DNA of 64,000 bases, taken from NCBI GenBank assembly GCA_965232815.1, contig OZ247427.1, positions 3,596,001 through 3,660,000 on the forward strand, in the 5' to 3' direction. Both the position numbers and the translations under genes were made by a program. Under the pieces are notes generated by a model, which was not told the origin of the DNA, did no database searches, and saw only the letters and a program-made list of their open reading frames with translations. Positions 16,545 through 24,959 of this stretch are shown here, piece by piece; the first letter of the stretch is position 1, and each line of letters opens with the position of its first letter. This DNA comes from Bin87 sp026710825 (GTDB lineage Bacteria; Chloroflexota; Dehalococcoidia; Lucifugimonadales; UBA3495).

Positions 16545-17153
16545 CTAACCCGCCAATTCCCGCAACGCAGCGACCGTATCATCACGAAAACGCCGCCATG
16601 ACTCCAGCTGTTCTAACCTTCCGCCCACGGGGAGATTTTCCAGGAGAGTCCGCCGCAGGGTCGAAAATGACTTCCTGATCCTTTCTCGCCGCCGACCGGT
16701 CGTCTCGCTGGCTGTAATGAAAGCAGCCTCCAATATCGCCTTCGGATCAGCCCTTTGTTCGCATTCATGCGGCAGTGGCAAGCTCAGTGGTATTGTCCCG
16801 TTGGGCTTGCGCACGGCGTCCCTGATCGCGTGATCATCCAATAATAACCATGCCTCTGTCATACGCACCGGAACGACCCCAACCCACCGACGGTGAAAAG
16901 ACGCATTTTGAATCGCGTCTTCTATCTCTTGATATCTTCTTTCGGAATCAGCCGACTCAGCATCCCGGTGTACAAACACTAGATCGACATTACCTTGACT
17001 CGCTACGCCGTTCCGGATTTTGTCAACCAAATACCGGCCTTGTGTCCAAAAATTGCCGTCAGGTTCACACGCTCCAATTGCGAAAAGCAGCCGACGGATA
17101 TGCGTTACCAACGCTCCATCGGAGGACCCATCACAAACCAGCAGGAATTCCAT
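16545..17153 (-). CDS. TOPRIM-like DUF4276 family protein, partner of the upstream ATPase
   Basis: This 202-residue protein begins MEFLLVCDGSSDGAL, in the place of the E-G-x-x-D motif of TOPRIM nucleases but with Asp for Glu. It continues with a second acidic strand VFVHRDAES near 70 and the DUF4276-like VPVRMTEAWLLLDD near 104. These are the positions where OLD-type TOPRIM domains bind metal. The ATG at 17153 lies two bases after the stop of the ATPase gene, so translation is coupled. Codon use is visibly less GC-biased than in neighbouring genes. The nuclease role is inferred from fold-like motifs and from the partner. Confidence 0.72.
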   Translation of the reverse strand: MEFLLVCDGSSDGALVTHIRRLLFAIGACEPDGNFWTQGRYLVDKIRNGVASQGNVDLVFVHRDAESADSERRYQEIEDAIQNASFHRRWVGVVPVRMTEAWLLLDDHAIRDAVRKPNGTIPLSLPLPHECEQRADPKAILEAAFITASETTGRRRERIRKSFSTLRRTLLENLPVGGRLEQLESWRRFRDDTVAALRELAG

Positions 17154-17155
17154 CC

Positions 17156-18586
17156 CTATATCGTTGCCCAAAGATCGAGAGGGAGTGCGATCTGCGCTTC
17201 CTCTGGGGGTAGCAAATAAGATTGCAACGACAACAGGTCTATCCCATCCCGCTCATTGCTACACCGCCATGATTTCCGGTATGGATGACACTTGAGCAAA
17301 TGCTCCGTGATTCCTGCACCCGCGGACGGGACCATACCATCTCTAGCAAGTACCAAATCTTCTTTTTCTTGCAACTGCACAAAGTAAGGCGAATGAGTGG
17401 CCACGACTACCTGTCGCATTGGATTTTCGCCATCCACCAGTTCCTCTGCATCAACCGCGAGGTCGTGCAATAAGCGGTTCATAGCCCCGATCTTGCCGGG
17501 ATGTATCCCGTTTTCCGGCTCTTCCATGCACAGGATCCCGCCCTCATCAACCGATTCAGACAACGCGGCCAGTGCCAAAAACCTCAGCGTCCCATCTGAA
17601 ATTGAGTTGGCCCGGAGTTTTATCCCGGACTGCTCCTCCACCTCCAACGCCAGGAGTTGTCTTACGTCGTCTCTAACTATGCTCACCATTTTGACAGGCA
17701 CGAGTTCCGACAAAATGATGGAAACCATCTGAAAGATTACGTCAGGCTGATCTCCCTTTTCAGCGGCAAGGTTCGACAAATGCTGAAGGGTTGCAGGAAT
17801 ATGTGCCCCGTTGGCGGCTATTCCCGGCGCTTGAGTGTAGCGGTCAGGTCGGCGCATGGCCGCCGGATCAAGTGCCAATACTCGCCAGCTTTGCATTTCG
17901 CGCCGTGCCGCCAGGATGGTAGGCGTAGCGGAAGTATTCTCTGTTCCGATAATGGTCCTGGTAGCGCCCTGGGCTGGAGATGGCCTGGGGTGCCCCCGGG
18001 AGCCGCCGTCCTGGTGAACATCGATGGCCGCTTGTTCGGTGTCTGGGTCTATTCGTGTGGAAATAAACCCGCTCCGCGCGTGCCGCTTGTTGAACACCAC
18101 ACTGTCGCGAAATTTGCTCTTGCTGTGAGGGAACTTCAAATGTCTGGCCGCCCGGCCGGTTGTGATGGGTCGCAACTCTTCGCGCTCCAACGCCAACCCA
18201 CCGAGCAACCCCCCGGTGGGCGACGGCGGTTCGTAACGGAATGCAACTTCGTAACGCAGGAAGGATGATGATGGATTTGCTTGCCGACCAAAATCATCTC
18301 TGACCGTGTCCCGAACAATCATCTCGGCCGCGAACGACATGCGATTGCTCTGGTCGCCGCCGAAGAAGAGCAAATCCTTTATATCCCCGGTCTCCTCACC
18401 CGCATTGCGTATCTGTAGCGCCGCATCGTTGATGGTGTGATCGGTCAGCAACGATAGAAACCGAATCGCGTCAAAAATGTTGGACTTTCCCACCCCGTTT
18501 GGGCCCGCAATGCACGTGTACGGCCCGAAGTCCAGAGAAAAATTCACCAGGTTTTTGAATCCGTTTACTTCGAGCCGCGTAAGCAT
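17156..18586 (-). CDS. AAA15/AAA_21-type ATPase, OLD/RecF-like
   Basis: This 476-residue SMC/RecF-like ATPase has Walker A GPNGVGKSN near 32, the signature-like SISDGTLRFLAL near 325, Walker B GILCMEEPENGIHP near 347 and the H-loop VVVATHSPYFV near 385. The start MLTRLEVNGFKNL is characteristic. The ATG at 18586 has GGAGG five bases upstream; a GTG 12 bases earlier would overlap that site. Such ATPases act as sensors in OLD, Gabija and PARIS defence systems, where they control a TOPRIM nuclease. Here that nuclease seems to be the separate DUF4276-like gene immediately downstream. Lower GC than its flanks suggests horizontal transfer. Confidence 0.85.
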   Translation of the reverse strand: MLTRLEVNGFKNLVNFSLDFGPYTCIAGPNGVGKSNIFDAIRFLSLLTDHTINDAALQIRNAGEETGDIKDLLFFGGDQSNRMSFAAEMIVRDTVRDDFGRQANPSSSFLRYEVAFRYEPPSPTGGLLGGLALEREELRPITTGRAARHLKFPHSKSKFRDSVVFNKRHARSGFISTRIDPDTEQAAIDVHQDGGSRGHPRPSPAQGATRTIIGTENTSATPTILAARREMQSWRVLALDPAAMRRPDRYTQAPGIAANGAHIPATLQHLSNLAAEKGDQPDVIFQMVSIILSELVPVKMVSIVRDDVRQLLALEVEEQSGIKLRANSISDGTLRFLALAALSESVDEGGILCMEEPENGIHPGKIGAMNRLLHDLAVDAEELVDGENPMRQVVVATHSPYFVQLQEKEDLVLARDGMVPSAGAGITEHLLKCHPYRKSWRCSNERDGIDLLSLQSYLLPPEEAQIALPLDLWATI

Positions 18587-18638
18587 GATCGCCTCCACAA
18601 AAGGCGGGAGCCGGGTCTTTACGCAATTCTAGCACGCG

Positions 18639-20393
18639 CTATTCCGACGCCCTCCGCAACCGCTCCATCTCGCACGCGAACCACAGCGCCATGCTGCCCG
18701 TCCGGTCGTCGTGTCCGCTCAGCGCCGCCCGGTCCAGGTACGCCCGCATGTCCGGCATCACCCCCGTGCTGATACACCCGTCCACTACGCCGCCTTCGTC
18801 ATCAATCCGCTCGGACAACGCCCGCCAGCACGACTCAACGCCCGCCCGGTATCCGTCCTCATCGCCGTCCGGCAACCATCCCTCCCTCAACCCCCGCGCC
18901 AGCGAATACCCGACCATGCACGTAGAGGTCAGTTCGCCCCAAGCCCCGGGAACGTCCACCAACTCCCCGAACGTGCCCCACGGTTGCTGCCGCCTGAGCA
19001 GCGCGTCCAGATGCCTCCGGTGCCTCGCCAGCAGTTCCGACCACGCCGGGTGGTCCTGCGGTAAATAGGTCAACGCCTCCGCGTAACCCAGCGCCGCGAA
19101 CCCGTTGCCCCGGCTCCAGTGGAGCGGCGCGGAGCGGGCGTGCTTGAACAGCCCGCCGCCGTCCTGCACATCACCGCCTTCAATCAGGAACCTGGCCAGC
19201 AGGTCCGCGTATTTGCCGTCTCCCGATATCCGGAACGCACGGCCCAGCATCGCGCCGCACATGAACATGTCCTCCACGCGAAAATCGGGGTCGCACGGCG
19301 ATGGCGCTTCTCCCGGCCCGCGTGCGGCAAAACGGTCCGCCGCGTGGAAGAACAGCCGCCGGTACTGCTCGTCACCGGTGTAGTCCGACAGCCGCGCCGC
19401 CCACACCACGCCCGTCAATCCCGCGCCGCCCAGGTCGTCCAGATACGCGCTCGGCTCGGCCGCGATATGCGCGATCAGTTCCGCGATCTCCTTGGTCGGA
19501 TTCGCCCCGCCATCGTCCAGATCAGCCAGCCGCAGCCGCCCGCTGATGCCAACGCCCTGCGTGTAGTTCACCGGATCCAGCGCGTGCCCGTACCTGCCCG
19601 CCAGGATGCGCCCGATATCCAAGGGGGTCCTCGCTCTGCGCGCCTCCAGTGCCAACCGTCCCGGCGACGCTGGCACGTCCGCGTCCTTGCCGGTCAGCGC
19701 GTATAAATCTCGCAACGCGTCGGTGAGGCCGGTCCAATGAGTCGTCAGCCGCAACCCCGGTATCGCGCCCGGCATGCTCTCATGCGGCCGTCCCAGCGCC
19801 GCCACCAGCGAGTCATCATCCTCAATCGCAACCGCATTCATCGCGCTCGCGACGTTCCCGCTGGCCGCTGCTCCGTTGGCTTCCCACGTCGCTCCTTGGC
19901 TCTCGCTGTCAGAAAGCGCAATCTCTACCACCAGATCCGGAGCCTGGTAGCAGATCCAACGCCACAGGTACCGGAGTTCCGGCGCCGACTCATCGAAGTA
20001 ATAGCCCCCTTCGGGTGGGTAGCCGTTGGTCAGGTCCACCGCGTTCGCCGCCAGTTCCTCCCAGTCCCCGCCGGCCAGGGCGTCCGGATTCGTCGCCACG
20101 ATCGCGGACAGCGCGACGCCCGACGCTTGCGCCGCCGCCGTTCCGGTGAACCGCTCCAGCGCAACCAGGATCCTGGGCGTATCCGACGAGTCCCCGCGGA
20201 GTCCAGCCACCATCAGGATCGACGGCCTGTGTTGATTCTCGGCGAACGGCAGCGTCCGCGTATCTTGCAGCGCCATGATGGGCCGCAACTCGGGTGTCAG
20301 ACCAATGGAGGTCGATCGCCAGTACGCCGGCGAGCGTTTGCGCAGCAGGTTGATCAGGGCGGCATTGATGTCCGTGGGGTGCATCGTGGACAT
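18639..20393 (-). CDS. GH88/GH105-type hydrolase with an N-terminal degenerate M14-like domain
   Basis: The protein has 584 residues. The C-terminal 350 or so form an (alpha/alpha)6 barrel resembling unsaturated rhamnogalacturonyl hydrolases: FRVEDMFMCGAMLGRA contains the likely catalytic Asp, and LHWSRGNGFAALGYAEA and WGELTSTCMVGYSLARGL follow. The N-terminal 220 or so resemble a zinc carboxypeptidase/AspA fold (SILMVAGLRGDSSDTP), but the His and Glu of the H-x-x-E zinc site are Arg and Ser, so it would be inactive. GGAG precedes the ATG at 20393; an in-frame codon at 20501 overlaps the divergent promoter region. It probably acts on uronide oligosaccharides; no signal peptide is seen. Confidence 0.72.
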   Translation of the reverse strand: MSTMHPTDINAALINLLRKRSPAYWRSTSIGLTPELRPIMALQDTRTLPFAENQHRPSILMVAGLRGDSSDTPRILVALERFTGTAAAQASGVALSAIVATNPDALAGGDWEELAANAVDLTNGYPPEGGYYFDESAPELRYLWRWICYQAPDLVVEIALSDSESQGATWEANGAAASGNVASAMNAVAIEDDDSLVAALGRPHESMPGAIPGLRLTTHWTGLTDALRDLYALTGKDADVPASPGRLALEARRARTPLDIGRILAGRYGHALDPVNYTQGVGISGRLRLADLDDGGANPTKEIAELIAHIAAEPSAYLDDLGGAGLTGVVWAARLSDYTGDEQYRRLFFHAADRFAARGPGEAPSPCDPDFRVEDMFMCGAMLGRAFRISGDGKYADLLARFLIEGGDVQDGGGLFKHARSAPLHWSRGNGFAALGYAEALTYLPQDHPAWSELLARHRRHLDALLRRQQPWGTFGELVDVPGAWGELTSTCMVGYSLARGLREGWLPDGDEDGYRAGVESCWRALSERIDDEGGVVDGCISTGVMPDMRAYLDRAALSGHDDRTGSMALWFACEMERLRRASE

Positions 20394-20487
20394 GAAAACT
20401 CCGGATGTCGGTCGAGTGGTTGAAATGAGATGCCAAAAAACGTCGCGTATTATAACCATTGCCAATCGCTGCTTGACCCGCGACCTT

Positions 20488-20516
20488 TTGACATAGCCCA
20501 ACGCCCGCTATACATT
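20488..20516 (+). promoter_or_regulatory. Promoter of the CoA-transferase/Uma2 operon
   Basis: A perfect -35 TTGACA (20488-20493) is followed after 17 bases by TACATT (20511-20516), inside a TATACAT stretch. The start codon is at 20552. Confidence 0.65.
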
Positions 20517-20551
20517 TCCACCCATTCCCATCCGCAACCGGAGTTGGCCGC

Positions 20552-21796
20552 ATGCCGCGTTTCGACGATTACACCGGCGAAAACCTGATTCCGCCCTACC
20601 GCATCCTCGATCTCACCGACCGACGCGCCGCGTTCTGCGGCCGTTTGTTGGCCGACTACGGCGCCGACGTCGTCAAGGTGGAACCCCCGGCCGGCGACCC
20701 ATCGCGCCATCTCGGCCCATATCCCGCCGACGATCCCGGTGCCGAGCGCAGCCTCGACTTCTTGTTCTACAACACCAACAAGCGGTCCATCACCCTCGAC
20801 CTCAACTCCCAATCCGGCCGGGATCTGTTCCGCCGACTCGCCGCCGACGCCGACGTCATCATCGAGAGCTTCGACCGCCACTACCTCTATGACCTCGGCA
20901 TCGGTTTCGACGCCCTCCGCGCCGACAACCCCGGCCTGATCATGGCCTCCGTAACCCCCTTCGGCAACACCGGCGATTGGGCCGACTACCAGGGCGACGA
21001 CCTCGTGGTCATGGCCGCCAGCGGTTACATGCAGATCACCGGCGAACCCGACGAGCCTCCCGTGCGCCAGGGCAACGAGCACAGCCACTACCCGGCAGCC
21101 CAGTACGCTGCCGTCGGCATCCTCGCCGCCCTCTACCACCGCGACTTCGGCGGCGGCGAGGGCCAGCACATCGACGTCTCGTCCCAGGAAGCCCTCATCA
21201 CCTACTACACCGACGCCCACCCGGCGCTCCTGTGGCGCAAACTCGGTCAGAACGTCACCCGCGTCGGCACCAATTCCACCCTCGTCATCCCCCTTGGAGC
21301 CTACCCCTGCAAGGACGGTTGGATCGCCGCCGGCGTCATCACCCCCCGCGAGTGGGATGCCCTCGCCGAGTGGATCCACGAGGTCACCGGCAACGACGAG
21401 GTACTCAACGACGCTTACCGCGGCGGCAACCAGGACCGCGCCGAGCACATCGACATCATCACCGCCCTGTTCCTCGAGTTCGCCGAGAATTTCACCGTCC
21501 AGGAACTCTTCCACGAGGGCCAGCGGCGCAACCTCGTCTTTCTCCCCGTCAACGAAGTCGCCGACCTCCTCGCCGACCCACAACTCGCCGAGTCCGGTTT
21601 CTGGTACGACATCGAGCACGATGACCCATCCATCGGGTCCATCAAATATCCGTTGGGCATATTCCACAGCGATGAGGTCAAGGCCCGCAACCGCCCCGCT
21701 CCATCCCTCGGCGCGGACAATGCCGCCGTCTACCAGGGCGAACTCGGCCTGACCGCCGACGAGTTGGTCACCCTGGGTTCCGATGGCATCATATAG
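20552..21796 (+). CDS. Family III CoA-transferase (CaiB/BaiF), catalytic Asp replaced by His
   Basis: Family III enzymes move CoA between carboxylic acids through an aspartyl-CoA intermediate. This 414-residue protein has the family layout: RILDLTDRRAAFCGRLLADY near the N-terminus, GADVVKVEPPAGDPSR near 45, FDALRADNPGLIMASVTPFG near 115 and GILAALYHRDFGGGEGQHID near 190. When its segment HSHYPAAQYAAVGI is aligned with the other two CoA-transferases here, the expected catalytic Asp is His179. It may therefore act differently or be inactive. It starts a likely three-gene operon with a Uma2 protein and a second CoA-transferase. Confidence 0.9.
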   Translation: MPRFDDYTGENLIPPYRILDLTDRRAAFCGRLLADYGADVVKVEPPAGDPSRHLGPYPADDPGAERSLDFLFYNTNKRSITLDLNSQSGRDLFRRLAADADVIIESFDRHYLYDLGIGFDALRADNPGLIMASVTPFGNTGDWADYQGDDLVVMAASGYMQITGEPDEPPVRQGNEHSHYPAAQYAAVGILAALYHRDFGGGEGQHIDVSSQEALITYYTDAHPALLWRKLGQNVTRVGTNSTLVIPLGAYPCKDGWIAAGVITPREWDALAEWIHEVTGNDEVLNDAYRGGNQDRAEHIDIITALFLEFAENFTVQELFHEGQRRNLVFLPVNEVADLLADPQLAESGFWYDIEHDDPSIGSIKYPLGIFHSDEVKARNRPAPSLGADNAAVYQGELGLTADELVTLGSDGII

Positions 21797-21821
21797 CTGA
21801 CAATCAACGGAGGTCGCCATC

Positions 21822-22514
21822 ATGGTCACCGTCAAATCCGAGCCAACGGACACCGCAGAAACTCAGGAACTCCCGGAGCCAAATTGGTCCCTGGTAGGCG
21901 AACTGCGGCTGAACCTCACCGCCCTCGGCGTCGACCACCTCGCCGATGATTTCGGCGAGCGCCTGTGCCAGCTGTCCAGCGACAACCCAGGTTGGCAATT
22001 CGAATATTCCGCCAGAGGAGAACTAATCGTAATGGCTCCACCCGGCTCCGAAAGCAGCCTTGACGAGACCGAAGTTACTGTAGCAGTGGCTGTATGGCGG
22101 CGTAGTGGCGGCGGCATGAGCTACGGACCTACCATCGGATTCCGCCTGCCCAGCCGCGCGGTTCGTATTCCCGATGCCGCTTGGATTACCCAGGAACGTT
22201 ACGACAACCTCACACCGTCTGAACGCCGTGGAACCATCAACGGTGCTCCGGATTTCGTGTTCGAAGTCCGATCACCCTCCGACCGCCTGCCGCCCTTCCT
22301 CGCCAAGATGCAGGAATGGATGGACGGAGGCGCGCGCTTGGGGTGGGGCATCGACCCACTCAATCGCCACGTCTACATCTACCGGACTGGGCAGACCGGG
22401 CCAGAACTCCTCGAAGACCCGGAAACGTTGTCCGGCGAGGACACCCTGCCCCAGTTCACCTTCGAGGTGCGTCGCCTGATCTTCGACCGCCACACCGAGG
22501 AGTCGGAATCATGA
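21822..22514 (+). CDS. Uma2 family (DUF820) putative endonuclease
   Basis: This 230-residue member of the Uma2 family has a PD-(D/E)XK nuclease-like fold. Visible are VRIPDAAWI near 123, then PDFVFEVRSPSD near 143 with the D and E-V acidic residues, and the LAKMQEWMDGGARLGWGIDP helix. Uma2 proteins are abundant in Cyanobacteria and Chloroflexota and their role is unknown. GGAGG lies 15 bases before the ATG. Its TGA overlaps the ATG of the next CoA-transferase by four bases, so it is embedded in a metabolic operon, which is an odd place for it. Confidence 0.88.
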   Translation: MVTVKSEPTDTAETQELPEPNWSLVGELRLNLTALGVDHLADDFGERLCQLSSDNPGWQFEYSARGELIVMAPPGSESSLDETEVTVAVAVWRRSGGGMSYGPTIGFRLPSRAVRIPDAAWITQERYDNLTPSERRGTINGAPDFVFEVRSPSDRLPPFLAKMQEWMDGGARLGWGIDPLNRHVYIYRTGQTGPELLEDPETLSGEDTLPQFTFEVRRLIFDRHTEESES

Positions 22515-23767
22515 CCGAATCTGGACCCACCCCCAACGCCCTCACCGGCATCCGCGTCGTCGAGTTCGGCCCTTACGTCGCCCTACCGCTCACCGGCCGC
22601 ATCCTCGGCTCCCTCGGCGCGGAGGTCATCAAGGTCGAGACCAACAAGGTCCTCGATGAAATGGCCTTCATCCCCGCATGGTCTCGCGGCGCCGGCCAGC
22701 CTGAGTACCAGCGCGGCAAGCGCCGCATCACCCTCGACGTACGCACCGACGCTGGCCGCGACCTGATCCTCGAAATGGTCCGCATCAGCGACGTGTTCAT
22801 GACCAACTTCCGCCGCAACGTCCTCGATCGTTGGGGCATCGACTTCCCCGCAATCCGCCGCCAGCGTCCCGACTCCATCATCATGTGGCAGACCGGCCTC
22901 GGCGGCCACGGCCCCTACTACACCTACAAGTCCTTCGGCATCCTCGTACAGCACCTCTCCGGCGTGTCCCTCATGACCGGCCTCCCCGGCGACCCGCCTG
23001 GTGTGGTCAACACCTCCTACTCCGACTACCACACCGGCGTTTTCCAACCCGCCGGCATCATCGCCGCTCTCATGCGCCGCAACCTCACCGGCAAGACCGC
23101 CACCCTAGAATCGTCCATCTTCAAGTCCGGCGTCGCCACCTGCGGCCCTGCCCTGCTCGACTACCAGATCAACGACCGCCCACCCGAACGCCGAGGCAAC
23201 CGCGACGCGTGGGCCGCTCCCCACGGCGTCTACCCTTGCGCTCCCGACCCCGTCTCAGGTGATGCCGACCGCTTCATCGCCATCTCCGTCGCCGACGACC
23301 ACCAATGGGCCAAGTTCCGCCAGGCCATGGGCGACCCTGCGTGGGCATCCTCGCCCGAATACGCGACCCGCATCGGACGCCAGCGCAACCAGGACTCCCT
23401 CGACGCCGCCATCGCCGGATGGACCGCCACCCAGGATTCCGCCGCGCTCATGGACTCCTTGCAACAGGCCGGGGTCCCGGCCGGCATGGTTTCCCAGGGT
23501 GCCGACCTCAACGCCAGCGCCCACCTGAAATCCCGCGATTTCTACCAGGACACCCAGTATTGGGAGGCGGAGCGCGGCGTGAAGGCCACCGAGTGGGTTG
23601 AGGGTGACAGCGTGTCTTGGTCAATCCCCGCCAAAATGTCCGGCACCCCAATCGCGTTCGGCCAATACAGCAACATCGGCGAGGACAACGCCTACGTTTT
23701 CGGCGAACTCCTCGGCCTCACCACCACCGAAATCTCCGAACTGGAGGAAGCGGGCGTAATCTACTGA
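22511..23767 (+). CDS. Family III CoA-transferase (CaiB/BaiF)
   Basis: This 418-residue CoA-transferase has the family marks GIRVVEFGPYVALPLTGRIL at the N-terminus, GAEVIKVETNK near 35 and IIMWQTGLGGHGPY near 118. The segment TSYSDYHTGVFQPAG carries the Asp expected to form the acyl intermediate. The C-terminal third has VPAGMVSQGADLNASAHLKS, typical of the small domain. The start is fixed by the ATGA overlap with the Uma2 gene. A perfect nine-pair terminator hairpin follows the stop by about 20 bases, so the operon ends here. The substrate is not predictable. Confidence 0.92.
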   Translation: MTESGPTPNALTGIRVVEFGPYVALPLTGRILGSLGAEVIKVETNKVLDEMAFIPAWSRGAGQPEYQRGKRRITLDVRTDAGRDLILEMVRISDVFMTNFRRNVLDRWGIDFPAIRRQRPDSIIMWQTGLGGHGPYYTYKSFGILVQHLSGVSLMTGLPGDPPGVVNTSYSDYHTGVFQPAGIIAALMRRNLTGKTATLESSIFKSGVATCGPALLDYQINDRPPERRGNRDAWAAPHGVYPCAPDPVSGDADRFIAISVADDHQWAKFRQAMGDPAWASSPEYATRIGRQRNQDSLDAAIAGWTATQDSAALMDSLQQAGVPAGMVSQGADLNASAHLKSRDFYQDTQYWEAERGVKATEWVEGDSVSWSIPAKMSGTPIAFGQYSNIGEDNAYVFGELLGLTTTEISELEEAGVIY

Positions 23768-23786
23768 CCGCACCCGAAAATTGAAT

Positions 23787-23812
23787 CGGGCCGCCCGATG
23801 GCGGCCCGTTAT
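23787..23812 (+). terminator. Rho-independent terminator of the CoA-transferase operon
   Basis: A nine-pair perfect stem (CGGGCCGCC/GGCGGCCCG) with a four-base loop CGAT is followed by TTATT. It lies between convergent genes and may work in both directions. Confidence 0.8.
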
Positions 23813-23846
23813 TCGTAACTCGCAATTCCACGCAGCGCCGGGCAGC

Positions 23847-24005
23847 TTATTCAGATCCGCTTTCGCCGCTCTTCGGTTTTGCGCTGGACGGCAACTTGCC
23901 CCCCGGCGGCTTCCCCTCAGGCCATGCAACGTACGTACCTTTACGCGGCGCGGTACCCTTGATCACGCGCTTCCTCACGTATTTGGCTTTATTGGATGGC
24001 ATCAT
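23847..24005 (-). CDS. Small basic protein, 52 residues, unknown
   Basis: A short reading frame begins with two adjacent ATG codons (24005 and 24002) eight bases after the stop of the membrane-protein gene upstream, with GGGAG just ahead. The product starts MPSNKAKYVRKRVIKGTAPR and ends with a Gly/Ser/Glu-rich tail; the first 25 residues carry about nine Lys/Arg. Codons follow the GC-rich host pattern in part. The coupling to the preceding gene and the clean frame support a real gene. No family is recognised. Confidence 0.55.
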   Translation of the reverse strand: MMPSNKAKYVRKRVIKGTAPRKGTYVAWPEGKPPGGKLPSSAKPKSGESGSE

Positions 24006-24013
24006 GTCTCCCG

Positions 24014-24700
24014 TCAACCGTTAGGATCGCCGTTCTTCAACAATATATCGTGGACAGTGGTCGCTGACCAGCCTTGCGCCGACGTACCGTGTTCCAGATA
24101 TTCCCTGTTGAAGAAGTAAGAGTACACCAAGGCCGTTGTAACGTCCCGAGAAACTATGAACTCGCACGGTTCGTGATGATACGCTCCCGGTTCGATCACG
24201 ATCTCATTCGGCTCCAATTTCCGTGCGACATCATCGATGGTGGGCCATTCGATGTAGGCGCTGCCATCCTCGCGGAACGCCTCCACATAGTAGTGTTCTA
24301 CGTCATCGTCGCTCAGCGGTTGGACCTGGTGGATCTGAAATAGACACTCCCGCACCTCCACCCTGACCTTCGAGCTGTTGTGCAGCGTCGCCGTCACCGC
24401 GATGTGCGCGTACCCACTGCCCACCACGCGGCTGCTAACCGTTTGCGTAACCGTCAAATGCGGCTCAAAATCCCGAAACAGTTGCAGCTTGCGGTGCGCA
24501 AATATCCCGCCTGCCACCAGAAGGAAAGCGGCCGCAAAAACCTGCATCATCCCCACCGCATCGCTCACCCGACCCATTTCGGGTAACCAGAGGCTCACCG
24601 CTGCAACTATCCCCACCAACCCGACAAGGATAACCACAACGATGAGGGCATCAGCCGCCAGCCGTATGCGGGATCCGAACAGTGCCTTTAACCGGTTCAC
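24014..24700 (-). CDS. Membrane-anchored protein with two N-terminal helices, unknown
   Basis: The 228-residue product has two hydrophobic segments, near 17-40 (LIVVVILVGLVGIVAAVSLW) and 52-68 (VFAAAFLLVAGGIFAH), followed by a soluble, probably cytoplasmic domain. That domain has beta-rich patterns (HLTVTQTVSSRVVGSGYAHI, then NSSKVRVEVRECLF) and several acidic stretches. The layout of two helices and a beta-sandwich-like domain is seen in many uncharacterised proteins. It is likely co-expressed with the small basic protein directly downstream. Homologues are not recognised, so no function is proposed. Confidence 0.6.
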   Translation of the reverse strand: MNRLKALFGSRIRLAADALIVVVILVGLVGIVAAVSLWLPEMGRVSDAVGMMQVFAAAFLLVAGGIFAHRKLQLFRDFEPHLTVTQTVSSRVVGSGYAHIAVTATLHNSSKVRVEVRECLFQIHQVQPLSDDDVEHYYVEAFREDGSAYIEWPTIDDVARKLEPNEIVIEPGAYHHEPCEFIVSRDVTTALVYSYFFNREYLEHGTSAQGWSATTVHDILLKNGDPNG

Positions 24701-24751
24701 CCGATAAGTCTAGGCGGATCTCCTCCGGACTGTCCCACGCCCAGCGTCACC

Positions 24752-24788
24752 AATAAAGCGCCGACGCCACCCATAGCGGCGCCGGCGC
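24752..24788 (-). terminator. Duplicated copy of the dehydrogenase terminator
   Basis: It has the same 11-base arms as the copy at 24898 (24758-24768 and 24778-24788, one mismatch). The T-tract is interrupted (TTTATT on the minus strand), so it is probably a weaker backup. Confidence 0.65.
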
Positions 24789-24897
24789 AATTTACCCAGG
24801 CTCGAAACGTGGTCAGTTCTCGAAGTCGGTGATCACGCTCCGTCGCACGCTGCCGGCCTTCATGTCGGCACCGGACTGTCCCACGCCCAGCGTCACC

Positions 24898-24935
24898 AAA
24901 AAAAGCGCCGACGCCACCCATAGCGGCGCCGGCGC
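24898..24935 (-). terminator. Rho-independent terminator of the alcohol dehydrogenase gene
   Basis: On the minus strand, arms GCGCCGGCGCC and GGCGTCGGCGC (one mismatch) enclose a nine-base loop and are followed by seven T residues. It begins 25 bases after the stop codon. Confidence 0.82.
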
Positions 24936-24959
24936 AAATTACCCAGACTCGAAACGTGA

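Noticed and set aside
20450..21853. Antisense open frame of 467 codons over the CoA-transferase
   Set aside because: Same effect; it also covers the promoter of the plus-strand gene.
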